A stretch of DNA of 64,000 nucleotides from Bacteroidales bacterium (GCA_016709025.1 JADJEQ010000010.1:62001-126000), one strand, 5' to 3'; positions 37,059-48,120 are shown, counted from the first letter of the stretch. Notes: generated by a model not told the origin, from the sequence alone. Program-made: numbers and translations.

Positions 37059-40000
37059 ATGAGAAAACTACTTACGCTTATGCTTCTGGCAGTTATGTTT
37101 GCCGGAAACGCGTATTCCCAGTTTGTTTCATATGGGTTCATGCCTTCAAACGGAACCTATACTGAAATTTCTGGGGGTACGGTGTTTGGTACTACGACCT
37201 CAGACGACCAGTATTTTACCAATCCTGCTGCTCCGACTGTATCAAGTACAACAGGACCTGGTATTCCTATCGGGTTTAACTTTGTTTTCAACGCAATCAC
37301 CTTCGACCGTATTGGTGTAAACAACAACGGCTGGATTGGTTTCGGACAAAGTGCACTCACCCCATCGGTTAACATGGTTTCATCCAGCGGTTATACCCCG
37401 CTGAGTTCAACTTCTGTTCCCGCTGTTGCAATTCACCGCAACAGGATAGCAGGACTTGCCCGTGACCTTCAGGCCCAGGCTGGCGCTTCATTGCGCGTTG
37501 AAACAATTGGAGCCGCACCCAACAGGGTTTGTGTTGTTCAGTTTCAAAACTATAAAAGGTACGGTACAACCGGAACCGGCGACATCATCAATTTCCAGAT
37601 CCGCCTGAACGAAACTTCAAATACAGTTGATCTCGTTTACGGAGCGATGACCATTGTTTCAGCATTCTCACCTGAGCCTCAGGTTGGATTAGGTGGAACA
37701 GTACCCGCTGAATTTGTAAACAGGATGACTACTACCAGTTGGTCAGCTTCCACATCAGGAACTTCCAACGCGTCAACCATGGCAATGAGCCAGACCATTT
37801 ATCCTGCTTCAGGCCTTACTTACACTTTTGGTCCTATGGCTCCTTTGGCAGCTTCTTACAGCTCACCAGCCAACGGTTCTTCAGGTATGCCAACCAATGT
37901 AAGCATTAACTGGGCTCCGAATACCGGCGACGGTGGCGGCGCTCCTGCAGGCTACCTGGTTTATATGGGAACCGACGTTCCTCCGACCACTGTTGCCAAT
38001 GGTGTTGATGTAGGTAACGTACTTACATATACCCCGGCAGTTGCACTTGATCCTGCAACTACCTACAACTGGCAGGTTGTTCCTTACAACACAGTTGGAA
38101 ATGCAACAGGTAATGCTACCTGGAGTTTTACAACTACCTTAGGTGTTGGTACACTCGAAGGTTATACAATCAATGGTTTTGGTATTCCTTTAGGTGGTGT
38201 TAGTGTTGAACTGTTTAACGGTCTCACCACTATGAGTACAACTTCAGCCCCCAATGGTTTTTATCAGTTCGCACTGATTTCAGCCGGAGATTATGCCCTT
38301 ACCGCATCAATCGCAGGTTACAACGACAACGTGATGAATATTTACGTTGCTCCCGCAACCACAACATATCAGAACATTACCATGCATCGTCCTGCAATGG
38401 CTGTTACACCTAATCCATACAGTGTAACTGTTAATCCTAACGAACAGTATCAGGGTGCTCTGAACATTAACAACAATGGTGATGGTCTTCTTAACTGGAC
38501 TGCTGAAGTTATTTATCCTACAACAGCAAGTGCTCCCGTTATTGATCCGAACATTCCTCAGGTTGATTTCAATTCACTTCCTCACACTCAGATTTCAACC
38601 ATCGGACCAGGTAATGGTCAGGCGATGAGTTCACGTGAAGGCATGAACTGCCCCGAAGGAAGTGTATTCAGCAACACACCTGTTAGCTCTAACAATGGTT
38701 ATACCAGCACAACTACTGCCGGTTATAAATGTTATCAGCAATTCCTTGGTGCAACCGGAAGTTTCAATACCGTAACTTTCTGGGCCATCTTTACTGCTGC
38801 TCCTCCGGCAACCATGAACTTCAACATTGAGATTCTGAACCCGGGTGCTACACCAGGAACAGTTGTTTCATCATTAAATGTTGATGCTGCTCCGGTTAAC
38901 ACCAATGTTCCGGTTATAGGCTACAATACCTATTACTTTACCGTTGAAGTTCCTGAAACCAATATGGCTGATGGCTGGATTTCAGTACAGGCTACTACTG
39001 CCTCACCGACCTTCTACTGGTTGAACACCTTTACAGGAACCGGTACTGCATATCAGAATGCAGTCCTTCTGACTGAGAAACTGGCTATGTGCCTTTCTGG
39101 TTCAGGTTCATCAGGCGCAAGCGGATGGCTTACCTTAGGTCAGTATCTTGGAACAGTAAATCCTTACACCAATTTCGACAAGCCTGCATTTTTCAATGCT
39201 ACCGGTGCCGTTGCAGGTGAAGTTTATACTGCCGATGTAGTATTCCACTCTACTCCTGACGTTGGAACTGTTACAATCCCTGTTACCATGACCGTTGCAG
39301 GTCCTGCTCTCGGAATTCCCGAAGATCTGACCGCTGTTCTGGCCAACGCCATTACCGGACAGGTTAACGTAAGCTGGACTTTTGTTCCTACTGATGCATT
39401 CATCAATTTCGTTGTAAAACGTGACGGAGTTTCTGTTGGAACAACAGCCGGAAATACCTTTACCGATATGCTTCCTGCTTATGGCGTATATAACTATACC
39501 GTACAGGCAGTTTACGACGAAGGCGCTTCTGCTCCTGCCGGACCAGAAGAAGTTGAATGGGCTAATCCTACCCTCCTGTTGAATCCTACTTCTCTTTACA
39601 ATGAGCAGTATCCCAACACCAGCGAAGGAGTTACTTTCCAGCTTTCAAACGTTGGTGAAGGAACACTTGCTTATTCATTCCCTGAATATGCTGTACGTCA
39701 GCTTATCAATTCACCAGGCTTTACCCCGAATGTACGTTCAACCGTTAAAGAAGTTGAAGTTGCCAAGGGTGAAGTTGATCCTACCAGCAACCAGGGTACC
39801 CGCAACCTTCGTGGTGCAGGCGGACCTGACGGTTTCGGTTACATGTGGATTGACAGTGACGAAGATGGCGGACCTGCTTTTGTATGGAACGATATTACTT
39901 CAACCGGAACCGTTCTTACCGGTTTAACAGACGACAGTTTTGTTGGTCCTGTTAACCTTGGTATCAGCTTCCCGTTCTATGCCAATACCTACAGCCAGGT

Positions 40001-43000
40001 ATTTGTTAGCTCAAACGGATTCCTTTCATTTGGAAGCGGTAATTCATCACTTTCAAATCAGAATATCCCGAGTTCAACTACCCCGAATGATCTGATCGCC
40101 TGGTTCTGGGATGACCTGAACCCGGGAGTTTCCGGAACAATTTATTATCAGACTATTGGTAATGAATTTGTAATCCAGTTCAACAATTACAATGAATATG
40201 GTGGAACCGGTCAGATTACCGCACAGGTTCGTTTGAAACAGAATGGTGATATCGCAATTTATTACAACAACATCACAGGTGGACTCGACATTCTGAGTGC
40301 AACTGTTGGTATTGAAAATGCCGATGGTACCATTGCTACCAACATCAATTACAACAGTTCATATGTAGCCGTTAACAAAGCTGTTTGGATTGGTCTTCCA
40401 ACTCCAACCTTTATTACCTCTGTAGTTCCTGCCTCCGGTCAGGTTGCTGCCGGCTCATTTGTTAATGTAACTGCTACCTTCACTTCTGATGATGAAGTAT
40501 TCCCTGTTGGAACCTATAACACAGAGCTTGAACTCAACACCAACGACCTCGCAAACGAAGTTGTAATGATTCCTGCCACCATGGTTGTTTACAACCCGGG
40601 TATGATTTCAGGAAACGTTACCAGCGCGATTGATGGTTCACCTATTCATGGTGCTGTTGTAACTGCCGGTTCTTATACTGCCACAACCAACGAAGATGGT
40701 GACTATTCCATCATTGCTGATGCCGGAACCTACGAAATGACCTTCTCAAAAACCGGATTTACTTCGGAAATTGTAGCAGGCGTTGTAGTTACTGAAACCA
40801 ACACAACCGTTGTAGATGCTGAACTTGAGGAAGTATTCTATTCTCCGACCCTTGTTCATGCTGTAGTTAATGCTGACGATACCCAGACTGATGTTACCTG
40901 GGGAGTTCCCGAACCAAGCTACGAAGCACTGTATGATGATGGAACAGCTGAAAACTATGCTGCATGGGCTCTCCCAGGCAACATGAACGCTGTTAAATTT
41001 ACCCCTGCCGGATATCCTGCAACTGTTTACGGTGGTAGAGTATTTGTTGGCGACGGTAGTTTCCCCAACAACAATACAGGTTTCATCGGAACTACTTTTG
41101 GCGCTATGGTTAAAGCTGCTGACGGTACGAACGGAATGCCAGGTACTACTTTAGACTCGGTTTCTGTTACTGTAAATAACCTTGGATGGGTTGATTTTAC
41201 CGGTCTCAATGCAACCGTTACCGAAGGTAGTTTCTACCTCGTTATGGTTCAGGGTGCACTTTCTCCAAACTGTGCTCCTGTAGGTATTGACCAGAATATC
41301 CCAACCGTTTACCGCAGCTATTCACGCAATGTGTCTTCGGGCGGTGCATGGGGTCTTTCTCCATACCAGGATATGATGATCCGTGCTTTCATGAGTGGCC
41401 CGATTGCAAGTGATGACGCCATCGCTTCAACCGTTACAAGGTCTCCGCTGAAACAGCGTGGTCTGATTTCACAGTCTCCTGCTACTGCTCAGTCAGGTGT
41501 GGAAGGCAAAGGCCAGTTCCTCGCAATTCAGGATGGCGCCTCAAACCGCGACGTAACCAGCTACAAGATCTGGCGTGTTTCAGGTTTCGACCCCAATGGT
41601 GGTCCGGAAGCCGGCACTCTTACCCTGTTAAGCGGTACTGTTGCTACTACCAACTATACTGACGCAGCTTATGGTCCATTACCACAAGGCTGGTATGCTT
41701 ATGCAGTTGCTGCCAATTATACCAATGGTGGTGAGTCTCCAAAAGTATTCTCTAACATCGTAGGTCATAAACTGCTTGTTACTGTAACCTGTAATGTAAG
41801 TCTCACAACCGGTGGCAGCCCAGCTGGCGCAACTGTTGGTCTCTACGGTCAGGATTATCCTTATGCAGTATACTTCGAAACTGTTCCTGAAGACGGAACT
41901 GTGATTTTTGAAAATGTATGGAAAGGCAATTACACACTTGAGGCATTAAAAGTTGGCTTCGACGATTATGTACTTACCCCGAACATTACTTCAAACCGTA
42001 CTTTCAACATTCTTCTTCTTGAGCGCAAATACAAACCGCGCAACCTTTATGTTGACGGACTTACCCTTGTTGCTACATGGGATGAGCCTCTTGCAATTGC
42101 AGTTGGTGAAGACTTCGAAGGCGCAACCTTCCCACCAGCCGGATGGCAGGCACTTACCCAGAACACAACCGGATGGTATGCAACTACCAACGGAAGCAGT
42201 TCTGCATTCGTAATCCCTTCACATACCAAGTATGCTGTAACCAACGACGACGCCGACAACGGTGACGGTTGCTGTGATTACCTCATTACTCCGGAAATGG
42301 ATTGGACAAATCTTCCTTCATACAGGATGAATTTTGCCAGCTATTATGATGGTTCATACAGCCAGAGTGCTTATGTTGAAATCAGTACAGATGCCGGTGC
42401 AACATGGACCGTTATCAATACCCTTTCACCTGCTACTTCATGGCAGGATCTGGAAATTGACCTTGCTCAATACTCAGGTGTCAATGGATTAGCCAGCGTA
42501 TGGATTGCTTTCCATGCCGACGACAATGGTGCATGGGCATCAGGTTGGGCTGTTGACGATGTAGTTATCCAATCAGGCGGTGTTCCTTTACAGGGATACG
42601 GCGTGTTCCTCGATGGTACACTTGTTGACAATACACCTGAGCGTACATTTACCTATACCAACTTAAACTACGGCCAGTCATACCTCGCAGGTGTTGCCGC
42701 TCTGTTCAGCTCAGGCTATTCAGAACTCGATACTTACAGGTTTACCAGCGTTTACCTCATTCCTCCGACCAACCTCCAGGGTGAAAGTCCTGCTTTGACA
42801 GACTATGTTAACCTGTCATGGCTTGCTCCTGTAGTTCCGACTCAGGTAATGAGTACTCCTGGTCTGACTCCGGAAGTTGCTTTTGCAAATTCAGAAAATG
42901 ATGTAAATGCTACTCCAAGGATCGTTGCTCCTGGTCGTGAGATCTGGGATGTCCAGTTTAATTTTGACATTGATGGTCCTTCAGGATTAACCGGACTTGC

Positions 43001-45476
43001 CGGTGCTGAATCAGACGGAGAATTCATTTATGCTACCAAATGGGCAGGAAGTGAAATTGTTAAGTTTGATATGGATGGAACATTCCTTGAGACCTTCTCA
43101 ATTCCTGGTGTTAGTGGTTTACGTGACCTTGCTTTCGATGGTACCCATTTTTATGGTGCAGCAGCAGCTACTACCGTTTATAAGATGGATTTCACAGCCC
43201 ATACACTGGTTTCCAGTTTCACAGCTCCGACAGCCGTACGCGCTATCGCTTACGATTCAGATGCCGATGCATTCTGGGGCAACAACTGGGATACCGACAT
43301 GATTCTCTTTGATGAAACCGGAGCTACACTTGACGTTCTTACCGGAATGCCAAGCCTCTACGGTGCAGCTTATGATACCTACAGTGCAGGTGGACCATTC
43401 TTGTGGTTCTTCACCGGAACTACCACTGGTGGTGGTTGCCAGCTTGAGCAATACGACCTTGCTGCAAATGCACTGACAGGTGTTTCGCACAGTGTAAGTG
43501 CCGACTTTGGCGATTACATTGCCGGCGGACTTTACGTTACTACAGACCTCGTTACTGGTAAAGTTACCATTGGTGGTACTGCTCAGGGAACTCCTGACAT
43601 TGCTTTCGGATACGAACTTGCCGACTACAGTGGTGGTGGTGGCGGACAGACTGTTGCCAACCTTCTTGGTTACAACATTTACCGCGACAATGAAATGACA
43701 GCTTATGTTGAAAAACCTGCCATTACATACACCGATCTTAACCTGATGCCAGGTACTTACAGCTATCATATCACTGCTGTTTATGATCTGACTCCTTATG
43801 GTTTTGCTGGCCAAACCGGCGAATCTATGATTGAAGGTCCGATTGATGTTACTGTAACTTACGGATACGAACTGCCATTCACCGAAAACTTCAACACCGG
43901 TTTGTTTGAAACCAACCAGTGGACTGTTGACGGTGCTAACTGGAGGATTGCCGGCCAGGTTGGCAACGATGCTCCTTCTGCAGAATTCTACTATAGCCCT
44001 GTAGCTACTGACTATACCCAGTCGCTAACCAGCTTCTATCTGATCGGTTCAGGTATCATTGATGGTAACATCAAGCTTGACTTTGATCTGAAAAATACCA
44101 TCGTTAACCCAACCGAAGCTGAATACCTCGCTGTTGAAGTAAACAATGGTGGTTCATGGGTGAAAGTTGCTGAATACACCAATGGTGAAACTTCAGACTG
44201 GACAACAAAGAGTGTTGATATTACCGGTCAGGCCAAGGGTAAAGTATTCCGCGTTCGTTTTACTGCTCATGGTGCTAACACACTCGACATCTTTAACTGG
44301 CTTGTTGATAACGTAAGCATTTACCGCGTATGTGCTCCTCCGACAAACTTGACTGCTGAGATTAACTTCCCGGCTGTTGATGAGGTTCTCCTGAGTTGGG
44401 AAGCTCCCGGTGGCACTGGTCCTGGTCCTTCAGCATGGCTTGGATGGGATAACGGAACCAACAACGATGCTATTGGTCTCACCGGCGGTGGAACCTTCAG
44501 TGTTGCTGCAAGGTTTACTCCTGCACAGCTTGGCGAATATGCCGGAACCAGCCTGACTAAAGTTCGTTTCTTCCCGTATGCTGCAGGTACATTTGTACTG
44601 AAAGTATGGTTAGGTGCCAATGCCAGTCAGTTGGTTGTTACACAGCCAGTAGCCAGCGTTACCGTTGGTGAATGGAATGAAGTAGCTATCAGCACTCCTG
44701 TTCCAGTAACCGGAACCAGTGAACTTTGGATTGGTTATACTGTTACACATGGTGCAAATGACTTCCCTGCAGGTGTTGACGCTGGTCCAGCTGTTGCCGG
44801 ATTTGGTGATATGATTTCACTCGACGGTTCAGTTTGGGAATCAATGGCAACTGCCTATGCGCTCAACTACAACTGGAACCTCAATGGCTTTGTTGAAACC
44901 ATTGATGGTGTTACTGCACTTCAGCCAATCAGCGACAATACCGTTTACGGTCCTGTTTCACAGTTGGTACGCGGCAACCTGCCAATGTCACCCAATGCAA
45001 CTGTAACCAATACCACTACCAATAGCGGTCGTGAACTCGTTGGTTACAATGTATGGCGCGCTATTGATAACAATCCTAAAGAGATCATTGCTACCACAAC
45101 TGAAACTACCTATCTTGATGAGACAGTTGTAGTTAATAATCTCTATTGTTATCAGGTTCAGGCTGTTTATGAAGATTGTGAATCAGATCCTTCAAATGAA
45201 GTCTGTATCCTTGTTGATAATGTATCTGGTGTTGAAACCAACGCTGTTTCGGTTTATCCTAACCCGTCAAACAGTGTGGTTAACATCGAGCTTACCAGCG
45301 ACATCAGCCAGGTAGTTGTTTACAACTATGTTGGTCAGGTTGTTTATGAGCAGAACGTTACCAAATCACAGACCATTCAGCTGAATGTACGCAACTACGA
45401 ATCCGGAGCTTACCTGGTTAAATTTATCACCAGGGCAGGCGAAAGCTTCACCAAAAAAGTTGTTGTTACCAAATAA
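37059..45476 (+). CDS. Giant T9SS-secreted adhesin-like mosaic protein 2 (2805 aa)
   Basis: Signal peptide to NAYSQ. The N-terminal domain (22-260; GVNNNGWIGFG, PQVGLGG) differs from giant 1. Fn3/Ig-like ~265 and carboxypeptidase-regulatory-like 364-444 follow. A ~190-residue insert (495-685; MNCPEGSVFSN, AAPPATMNFNIEI) is absent from giant 1. A nidogen-like domain at 920-1110 (LGISFPFYANTYSQVFVSSNG) stands where giant 1 has GEVED. A second regulatory-like domain lies at 1183-1260, and a cleaved-adhesin-like module at 1682-1838. A propeller-like insert (1928-2195; GEFIYATKWAGSEIVKFD) stands where giants 1 and 3 carry a second adhesin module. Another MAM-like module at 2271-2425, the LGWDNGTNND module and a T9SS type A tail finish it. 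The tail is identical in protein sequence to that of giant 1. A terminator follows. Confidence 0.9.
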   Translation: MRKLLTLMLLAVMFAGNAYSQFVSYGFMPSNGTYTEISGGTVFGTTTSDDQYFTNPAAPTVSSTTGPGIPIGFNFVFNAITFDRIGVNNNGWIGFGQSALTPSVNMVSSSGYTPLSSTSVPAVAIHRNRIAGLARDLQAQAGASLRVETIGAAPNRVCVVQFQNYKRYGTTGTGDIINFQIRLNETSNTVDLVYGAMTIVSAFSPEPQVGLGGTVPAEFVNRMTTTSWSASTSGTSNASTMAMSQTIYPASGLTYTFGPMAPLAASYSSPANGSSGMPTNVSINWAPNTGDGGGAPAGYLVYMGTDVPPTTVANGVDVGNVLTYTPAVALDPATTYNWQVVPYNTVGNATGNATWSFTTTLGVGTLEGYTINGFGIPLGGVSVELFNGLTTMSTTSAPNGFYQFALISAGDYALTASIAGYNDNVMNIYVAPATTTYQNITMHRPAMAVTPNPYSVTVNPNEQYQGALNINNNGDGLLNWTAEVIYPTTASAPVIDPNIPQVDFNSLPHTQISTIGPGNGQAMSSREGMNCPEGSVFSNTPVSSNNGYTSTTTAGYKCYQQFLGATGSFNTVTFWAIFTAAPPATMNFNIEILNPGATPGTVVSSLNVDAAPVNTNVPVIGYNTYYFTVEVPETNMADGWISVQATTASPTFYWLNTFTGTGTAYQNAVLLTEKLAMCLSGSGSSGASGWLTLGQYLGTVNPYTNFDKPAFFNATGAVAGEVYTADVVFHSTPDVGTVTIPVTMTVAGPALGIPEDLTAVLANAITGQVNVSWTFVPTDAFINFVVKRDGVSVGTTAGNTFTDMLPAYGVYNYTVQAVYDEGASAPAGPEEVEWANPTLLLNPTSLYNEQYPNTSEGVTFQLSNVGEGTLAYSFPEYAVRQLINSPGFTPNVRSTVKEVEVAKGEVDPTSNQGTRNLRGAGGPDGFGYMWIDSDEDGGPAFVWNDITSTGTVLTGLTDDSFVGPVNLGISFPFYANTYSQVFVSSNGFLSFGSGNSSLSNQNIPSSTTPNDLIAWFWDDLNPGVSGTIYYQTIGNEFVIQFNNYNEYGGTGQITAQVRLKQNGDIAIYYNNITGGLDILSATVGIENADGTIATNINYNSSYVAVNKAVWIGLPTPTFITSVVPASGQVAAGSFVNVTATFTSDDEVFPVGTYNTELELNTNDLANEVVMIPATMVVYNPGMISGNVTSAIDGSPIHGAVVTAGSYTATTNEDGDYSIIADAGTYEMTFSKTGFTSEIVAGVVVTETNTTVVDAELEEVFYSPTLVHAVVNADDTQTDVTWGVPEPSYEALYDDGTAENYAAWALPGNMNAVKFTPAGYPATVYGGRVFVGDGSFPNNNTGFIGTTFGAMVKAADGTNGMPGTTLDSVSVTVNNLGWVDFTGLNATVTEGSFYLVMVQGALSPNCAPVGIDQNIPTVYRSYSRNVSSGGAWGLSPYQDMMIRAFMSGPIASDDAIASTVTRSPLKQRGLISQSPATAQSGVEGKGQFLAIQDGASNRDVTSYKIWRVSGFDPNGGPEAGTLTLLSGTVATTNYTDAAYGPLPQGWYAYAVAANYTNGGESPKVFSNIVGHKLLVTVTCNVSLTTGGSPAGATVGLYGQDYPYAVYFETVPEDGTVIFENVWKGNYTLEALKVGFDDYVLTPNITSNRTFNILLLERKYKPRNLYVDGLTLVATWDEPLAIAVGEDFEGATFPPAGWQALTQNTTGWYATTNGSSSAFVIPSHTKYAVTNDDADNGDGCCDYLITPEMDWTNLPSYRMNFASYYDGSYSQSAYVEISTDAGATWTVINTLSPATSWQDLEIDLAQYSGVNGLASVWIAFHADDNGAWASGWAVDDVVIQSGGVPLQGYGVFLDGTLVDNTPERTFTYTNLNYGQSYLAGVAALFSSGYSELDTYRFTSVYLIPPTNLQGESPALTDYVNLSWLAPVVPTQVMSTPGLTPEVAFANSENDVNATPRIVAPGREIWDVQFNFDIDGPSGLTGLAGAESDGEFIYATKWAGSEIVKFDMDGTFLETFSIPGVSGLRDLAFDGTHFYGAAAATTVYKMDFTAHTLVSSFTAPTAVRAIAYDSDADAFWGNNWDTDMILFDETGATLDVLTGMPSLYGAAYDTYSAGGPFLWFFTGTTTGGGCQLEQYDLAANALTGVSHSVSADFGDYIAGGLYVTTDLVTGKVTIGGTAQGTPDIAFGYELADYSGGGGGQTVANLLGYNIYRDNEMTAYVEKPAITYTDLNLMPGTYSYHITAVYDLTPYGFAGQTGESMIEGPIDVTVTYGYELPFTENFNTGLFETNQWTVDGANWRIAGQVGNDAPSAEFYYSPVATDYTQSLTSFYLIGSGIIDGNIKLDFDLKNTIVNPTEAEYLAVEVNNGGSWVKVAEYTNGETSDWTTKSVDITGQAKGKVFRVRFTAHGANTLDIFNWLVDNVSIYRVCAPPTNLTAEINFPAVDEVLLSWEAPGGTGPGPSAWLGWDNGTNNDAIGLTGGGTFSVAARFTPAQLGEYAGTSLTKVRFFPYAAGTFVLKVWLGANASQLVVTQPVASVTVGEWNEVAISTPVPVTGTSELWIGYTVTHGANDFPAGVDAGPAVAGFGDMISLDGSVWESMATAYALNYNWNLNGFVETIDGVTALQPISDNTVYGPVSQLVRGNLPMSPNATVTNTTTNSGRELVGYNVWRAIDNNPKEIIATTTETTYLDETVVVNNLYCYQVQAVYEDCESDPSNEVCILVDNVSGVETNAVSVYPNPSNSVVNIELTSDISQVVVYNYVGQVVYEQNVTKSQTIQLNVRNYESGAYLVKFITRAGESFTKKVVVTK

Positions 45477-45496
45477 TCGTTCAATCGATGTAATTG

Positions 45497-45526
45497 AAAA
45501 GGGGCTCCGCGAGGTGCCCCTTTTTT
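45497..45526 (+). terminator. Terminator of giant gene 2
   Basis: AAGGGGCTCC, GCGA, GGTGCCCCTT then TTTT, 21 bases after the stop; close to the giant gene 1 and 3 terminators. Confidence 0.88.
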
Positions 45527-45552
45527 AATGCCTTATTGTGACAGGGTAGTGT

Positions 45553-45850
45553 CGGTTTCTAATTTCTAATTTCTAATTTCGGATTTCGGATTTCGGATTT
45601 AACTTGGGTGAACTACGCTTCGCTACGTTTCAGATTAGCTGATTAGCAAATTAGCTGATTAGCAAATTACCACCTTAGATAATTGTAAATGAACAACTAA
45701 CCTTTATTGGATGTAAGCTAATTACTTCATACTATCTACTAACTACTTCATACTTTTCTTACTTCTTACCTCTTACCTCTTACTTCCGACCTCCGGCCTC
45801 TGACCTCCGATCTCCGACCTCTGACTTCCGACTTCCAGCCTCCGACTTAT
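45553..45850. repeat. Low-complexity intergenic repeats
   Basis: CTAATTT/GGATTTC units, then GATTAGCTGATTAGCAAATTA units, then TACTTCTTACCTCTTACC and CCGACCTCTGACCTCCGA units run one after another. They are the same types as in the left part of the window. No open reading frame is supported. Confidence 0.7.
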
Positions 45851-45863
45851 TTTGTTATCTGAA

Positions 45864-45893
45864 TAGGGGTAAAATGAATTTAGATTGTCTATA
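45864..45893 (+). promoter_or_regulatory. ECF-type promoter element, copy D (propeller gene)
   Basis: TAGGGGTAAAA, nine bases, ATTGTCTATA, about 90 bases before ATG 45985. The element abuts the repeat region on its left. Confidence 0.78.
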
Positions 45894-45984
45894 TAATAAC
45901 TGGTTCAACTAAAAAGACTGGAAAATATATAAATGATATATCTGAATATCAGGGGCATTAACAACAAGCAAATTTCTATCAATT

Positions 45985-48120
45985 ATGAAAAATATATTAT
46001 TAGCAATCAGTCTTGTTCTGATTTCGGGAATTTCTTTTTCCCAGACCTGGCAATGGTCAAATCCTAATCCTACCAGCAACGAGCTTAGATCATGTTATTT
46101 TGTCGATGAAAACATCGGCTATACGGTAGGAGAGGCCGGATTGATCATGAAAACATCAGATGGTGGAATTTCCTGGAGATCACTAAACTCCGGAACTAAG
46201 GCTTACCTGACCTCTGTATTCTTTATAAATGAGCTGAAAGGCTTTTGTACCGGAGTGGATTGGAATTCTTTCAATGGTGTACTTCTGAGTACTGAAAATG
46301 GGGGTACAACCTGGGATATTCAGGTATTTGACGCTACATATGATACCTATGAATTAAATCAGGTATTTTTTATTGACCCAAACATTGGATTTTTAACATG
46401 CTACAATGGTAAAATATTTAAAACAACAAATGGTGGGATTGATTGGGAATACTTTGATACAGAATTAACTTACAGTTTAAATTCGATCTGTTTTCTTGAT
46501 TCAAATATTGGATGGATTGGTGGAATGAACCATTTCGTTGGTGGAGACGATGATGGATTGATTCTTAAAACCATTGACGGCGGAAATCATTGGGCAGTAG
46601 CTTCCTATTGCCCTTTAACTGTTCTTTCCCTGAGTTTCGCCAATCAATCCATTGGATATGCTGTTGGATATGACGGTATTATAAAAACATCGGATGGTGG
46701 CCAAACCTGGTCGACAATCTATACCACGGGTGGATATAATGGATTGTATTCAGTGTTTTGCCATAGTGTTGATAGTGTAACAGTTGTTGGAGGAAATGGA
46801 CTAATAATCAATACAATCGACGGCGGAACAAATTGGGATACCATCCCTTCCGGAACAAACCAAAATCTTTATTGCCTGTTTGCCGGAAATCAGGATGCAC
46901 AATTCATTGTGGGTGGATATGGAACAGTACTCAGGAAAAATAGCAATGAAAACACCTGGATGCCACTTTCTCATGGAATCCTGAAAGATCTTTCAACCAT
47001 CTGTTTTACGGATGAATCAAACGGATACTGTCTTGTCTCAGAAGACGGATTCCTGAAAACGACCGATGCAGGTTTAACATGGAGTTACAACAATATCGGA
47101 GATAGCTACTACTGGCTTAGCTCATTGCGCGCGTCAAGTAAAACTACCCTTCATGTCCTCGGGGCCGGAACAGCTTATTTTCCTCATGACTCCGTCTTCA
47201 TATTCAAAAGCACAGATGCTGGTGAATCCTGGAATATTACTTACTGGGATATGGAAAAACAATTAATCTCTCTTTTCTTTTTAGATTCACTAAATGGCTT
47301 TGCATGCGGATATGATTTGTCATCCGGAGGTGCTTTTATATTAAAAACAACCGATGCCGGGGATTTATGGGCATTGGATCAAACATTTCATGGTTATGTC
47401 ATCCGTGCAATCTTCTATACGGATCCGCTTACAGGTTACATTGCAGGCGACGGCATTATCATGAAAACTTCCGATGGCGGTGTTTCCTGGGAAACCCATA
47501 CTGCACCCGGGGACATTCATTCTCTTTGGTTCATTGACTCTTCCACTGGTTTTGCGTGTGGTCAGGATGGCTGGAATGGCTTCTTAATGAAAACAATTGA
47601 TGGAGGTTCAAACTGGTCATTACAAGACCTGGGTTCCCCTCCTGGTTTAAATGGAGTAACATTTCAGGACAACCAAACAGGATATGTTTTTGGTAAAGAT
47701 GGTTTCGTTTATAAAACAACAGACTGTGGTCTAACCTGGAATTTCTTGCATGTCAACACGAACAACTCCTTAGAATCCGTTTGCATAACAGAATCAGGGA
47801 CAATCTATATTTCAGGAACGTATGGGACATTACTAACATCAGCTGATTCAGGGCATGTAGTAGAAGTAAAAGAAAAAATACCATTTATTAGTGGTAAGGC
47901 ATATCCAAATCCAGCCAGAGATTACTTCACGCTGGAAATGCCAAAGTATTCTTCAGATGCCCGCTATTCAATCTATAATATGAACGGGCAAGGGCTGATA
48001 AGTGGAGAAATCAACAATACTAAAACCCAGATTGACCTGACTGATTTTCCACCGGGAGTGTATATTTTCCGGGTGATTGATCGGGAGGAAACACATACAG
48101 GGAAAATAATAAAAGAATAG
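45985..48120 (+). CDS. T9SS-secreted Ycf48/BNR-like propeller protein
   Basis: This 711-aa protein has a signal peptide (to ISFSQ) and about 13 blade-type units with KTSDGGxxW/KTTDAGxxW motifs (for example KTSDGGISW, KTIDGGNHW, KTTDCGLTW). A T9SS type A tail starts at AYPNPARDYFTLEM. It is a more distant relative of the two propeller genes at the left edge. Unlike those two it has the ECF-type element directly upstream, so it probably belongs to the same regulon as the giant adhesins. The function is unknown, and no hydrolase residues were recognised. Confidence 0.88.
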   Translation: MKNILLAISLVLISGISFSQTWQWSNPNPTSNELRSCYFVDENIGYTVGEAGLIMKTSDGGISWRSLNSGTKAYLTSVFFINELKGFCTGVDWNSFNGVLLSTENGGTTWDIQVFDATYDTYELNQVFFIDPNIGFLTCYNGKIFKTTNGGIDWEYFDTELTYSLNSICFLDSNIGWIGGMNHFVGGDDDGLILKTIDGGNHWAVASYCPLTVLSLSFANQSIGYAVGYDGIIKTSDGGQTWSTIYTTGGYNGLYSVFCHSVDSVTVVGGNGLIINTIDGGTNWDTIPSGTNQNLYCLFAGNQDAQFIVGGYGTVLRKNSNENTWMPLSHGILKDLSTICFTDESNGYCLVSEDGFLKTTDAGLTWSYNNIGDSYYWLSSLRASSKTTLHVLGAGTAYFPHDSVFIFKSTDAGESWNITYWDMEKQLISLFFLDSLNGFACGYDLSSGGAFILKTTDAGDLWALDQTFHGYVIRAIFYTDPLTGYIAGDGIIMKTSDGGVSWETHTAPGDIHSLWFIDSSTGFACGQDGWNGFLMKTIDGGSNWSLQDLGSPPGLNGVTFQDNQTGYVFGKDGFVYKTTDCGLTWNFLHVNTNNSLESVCITESGTIYISGTYGTLLTSADSGHVVEVKEKIPFISGKAYPNPARDYFTLEMPKYSSDARYSIYNMNGQGLISGEINNTKTQIDLTDFPPGVYIFRVIDREETHTGKIIKE

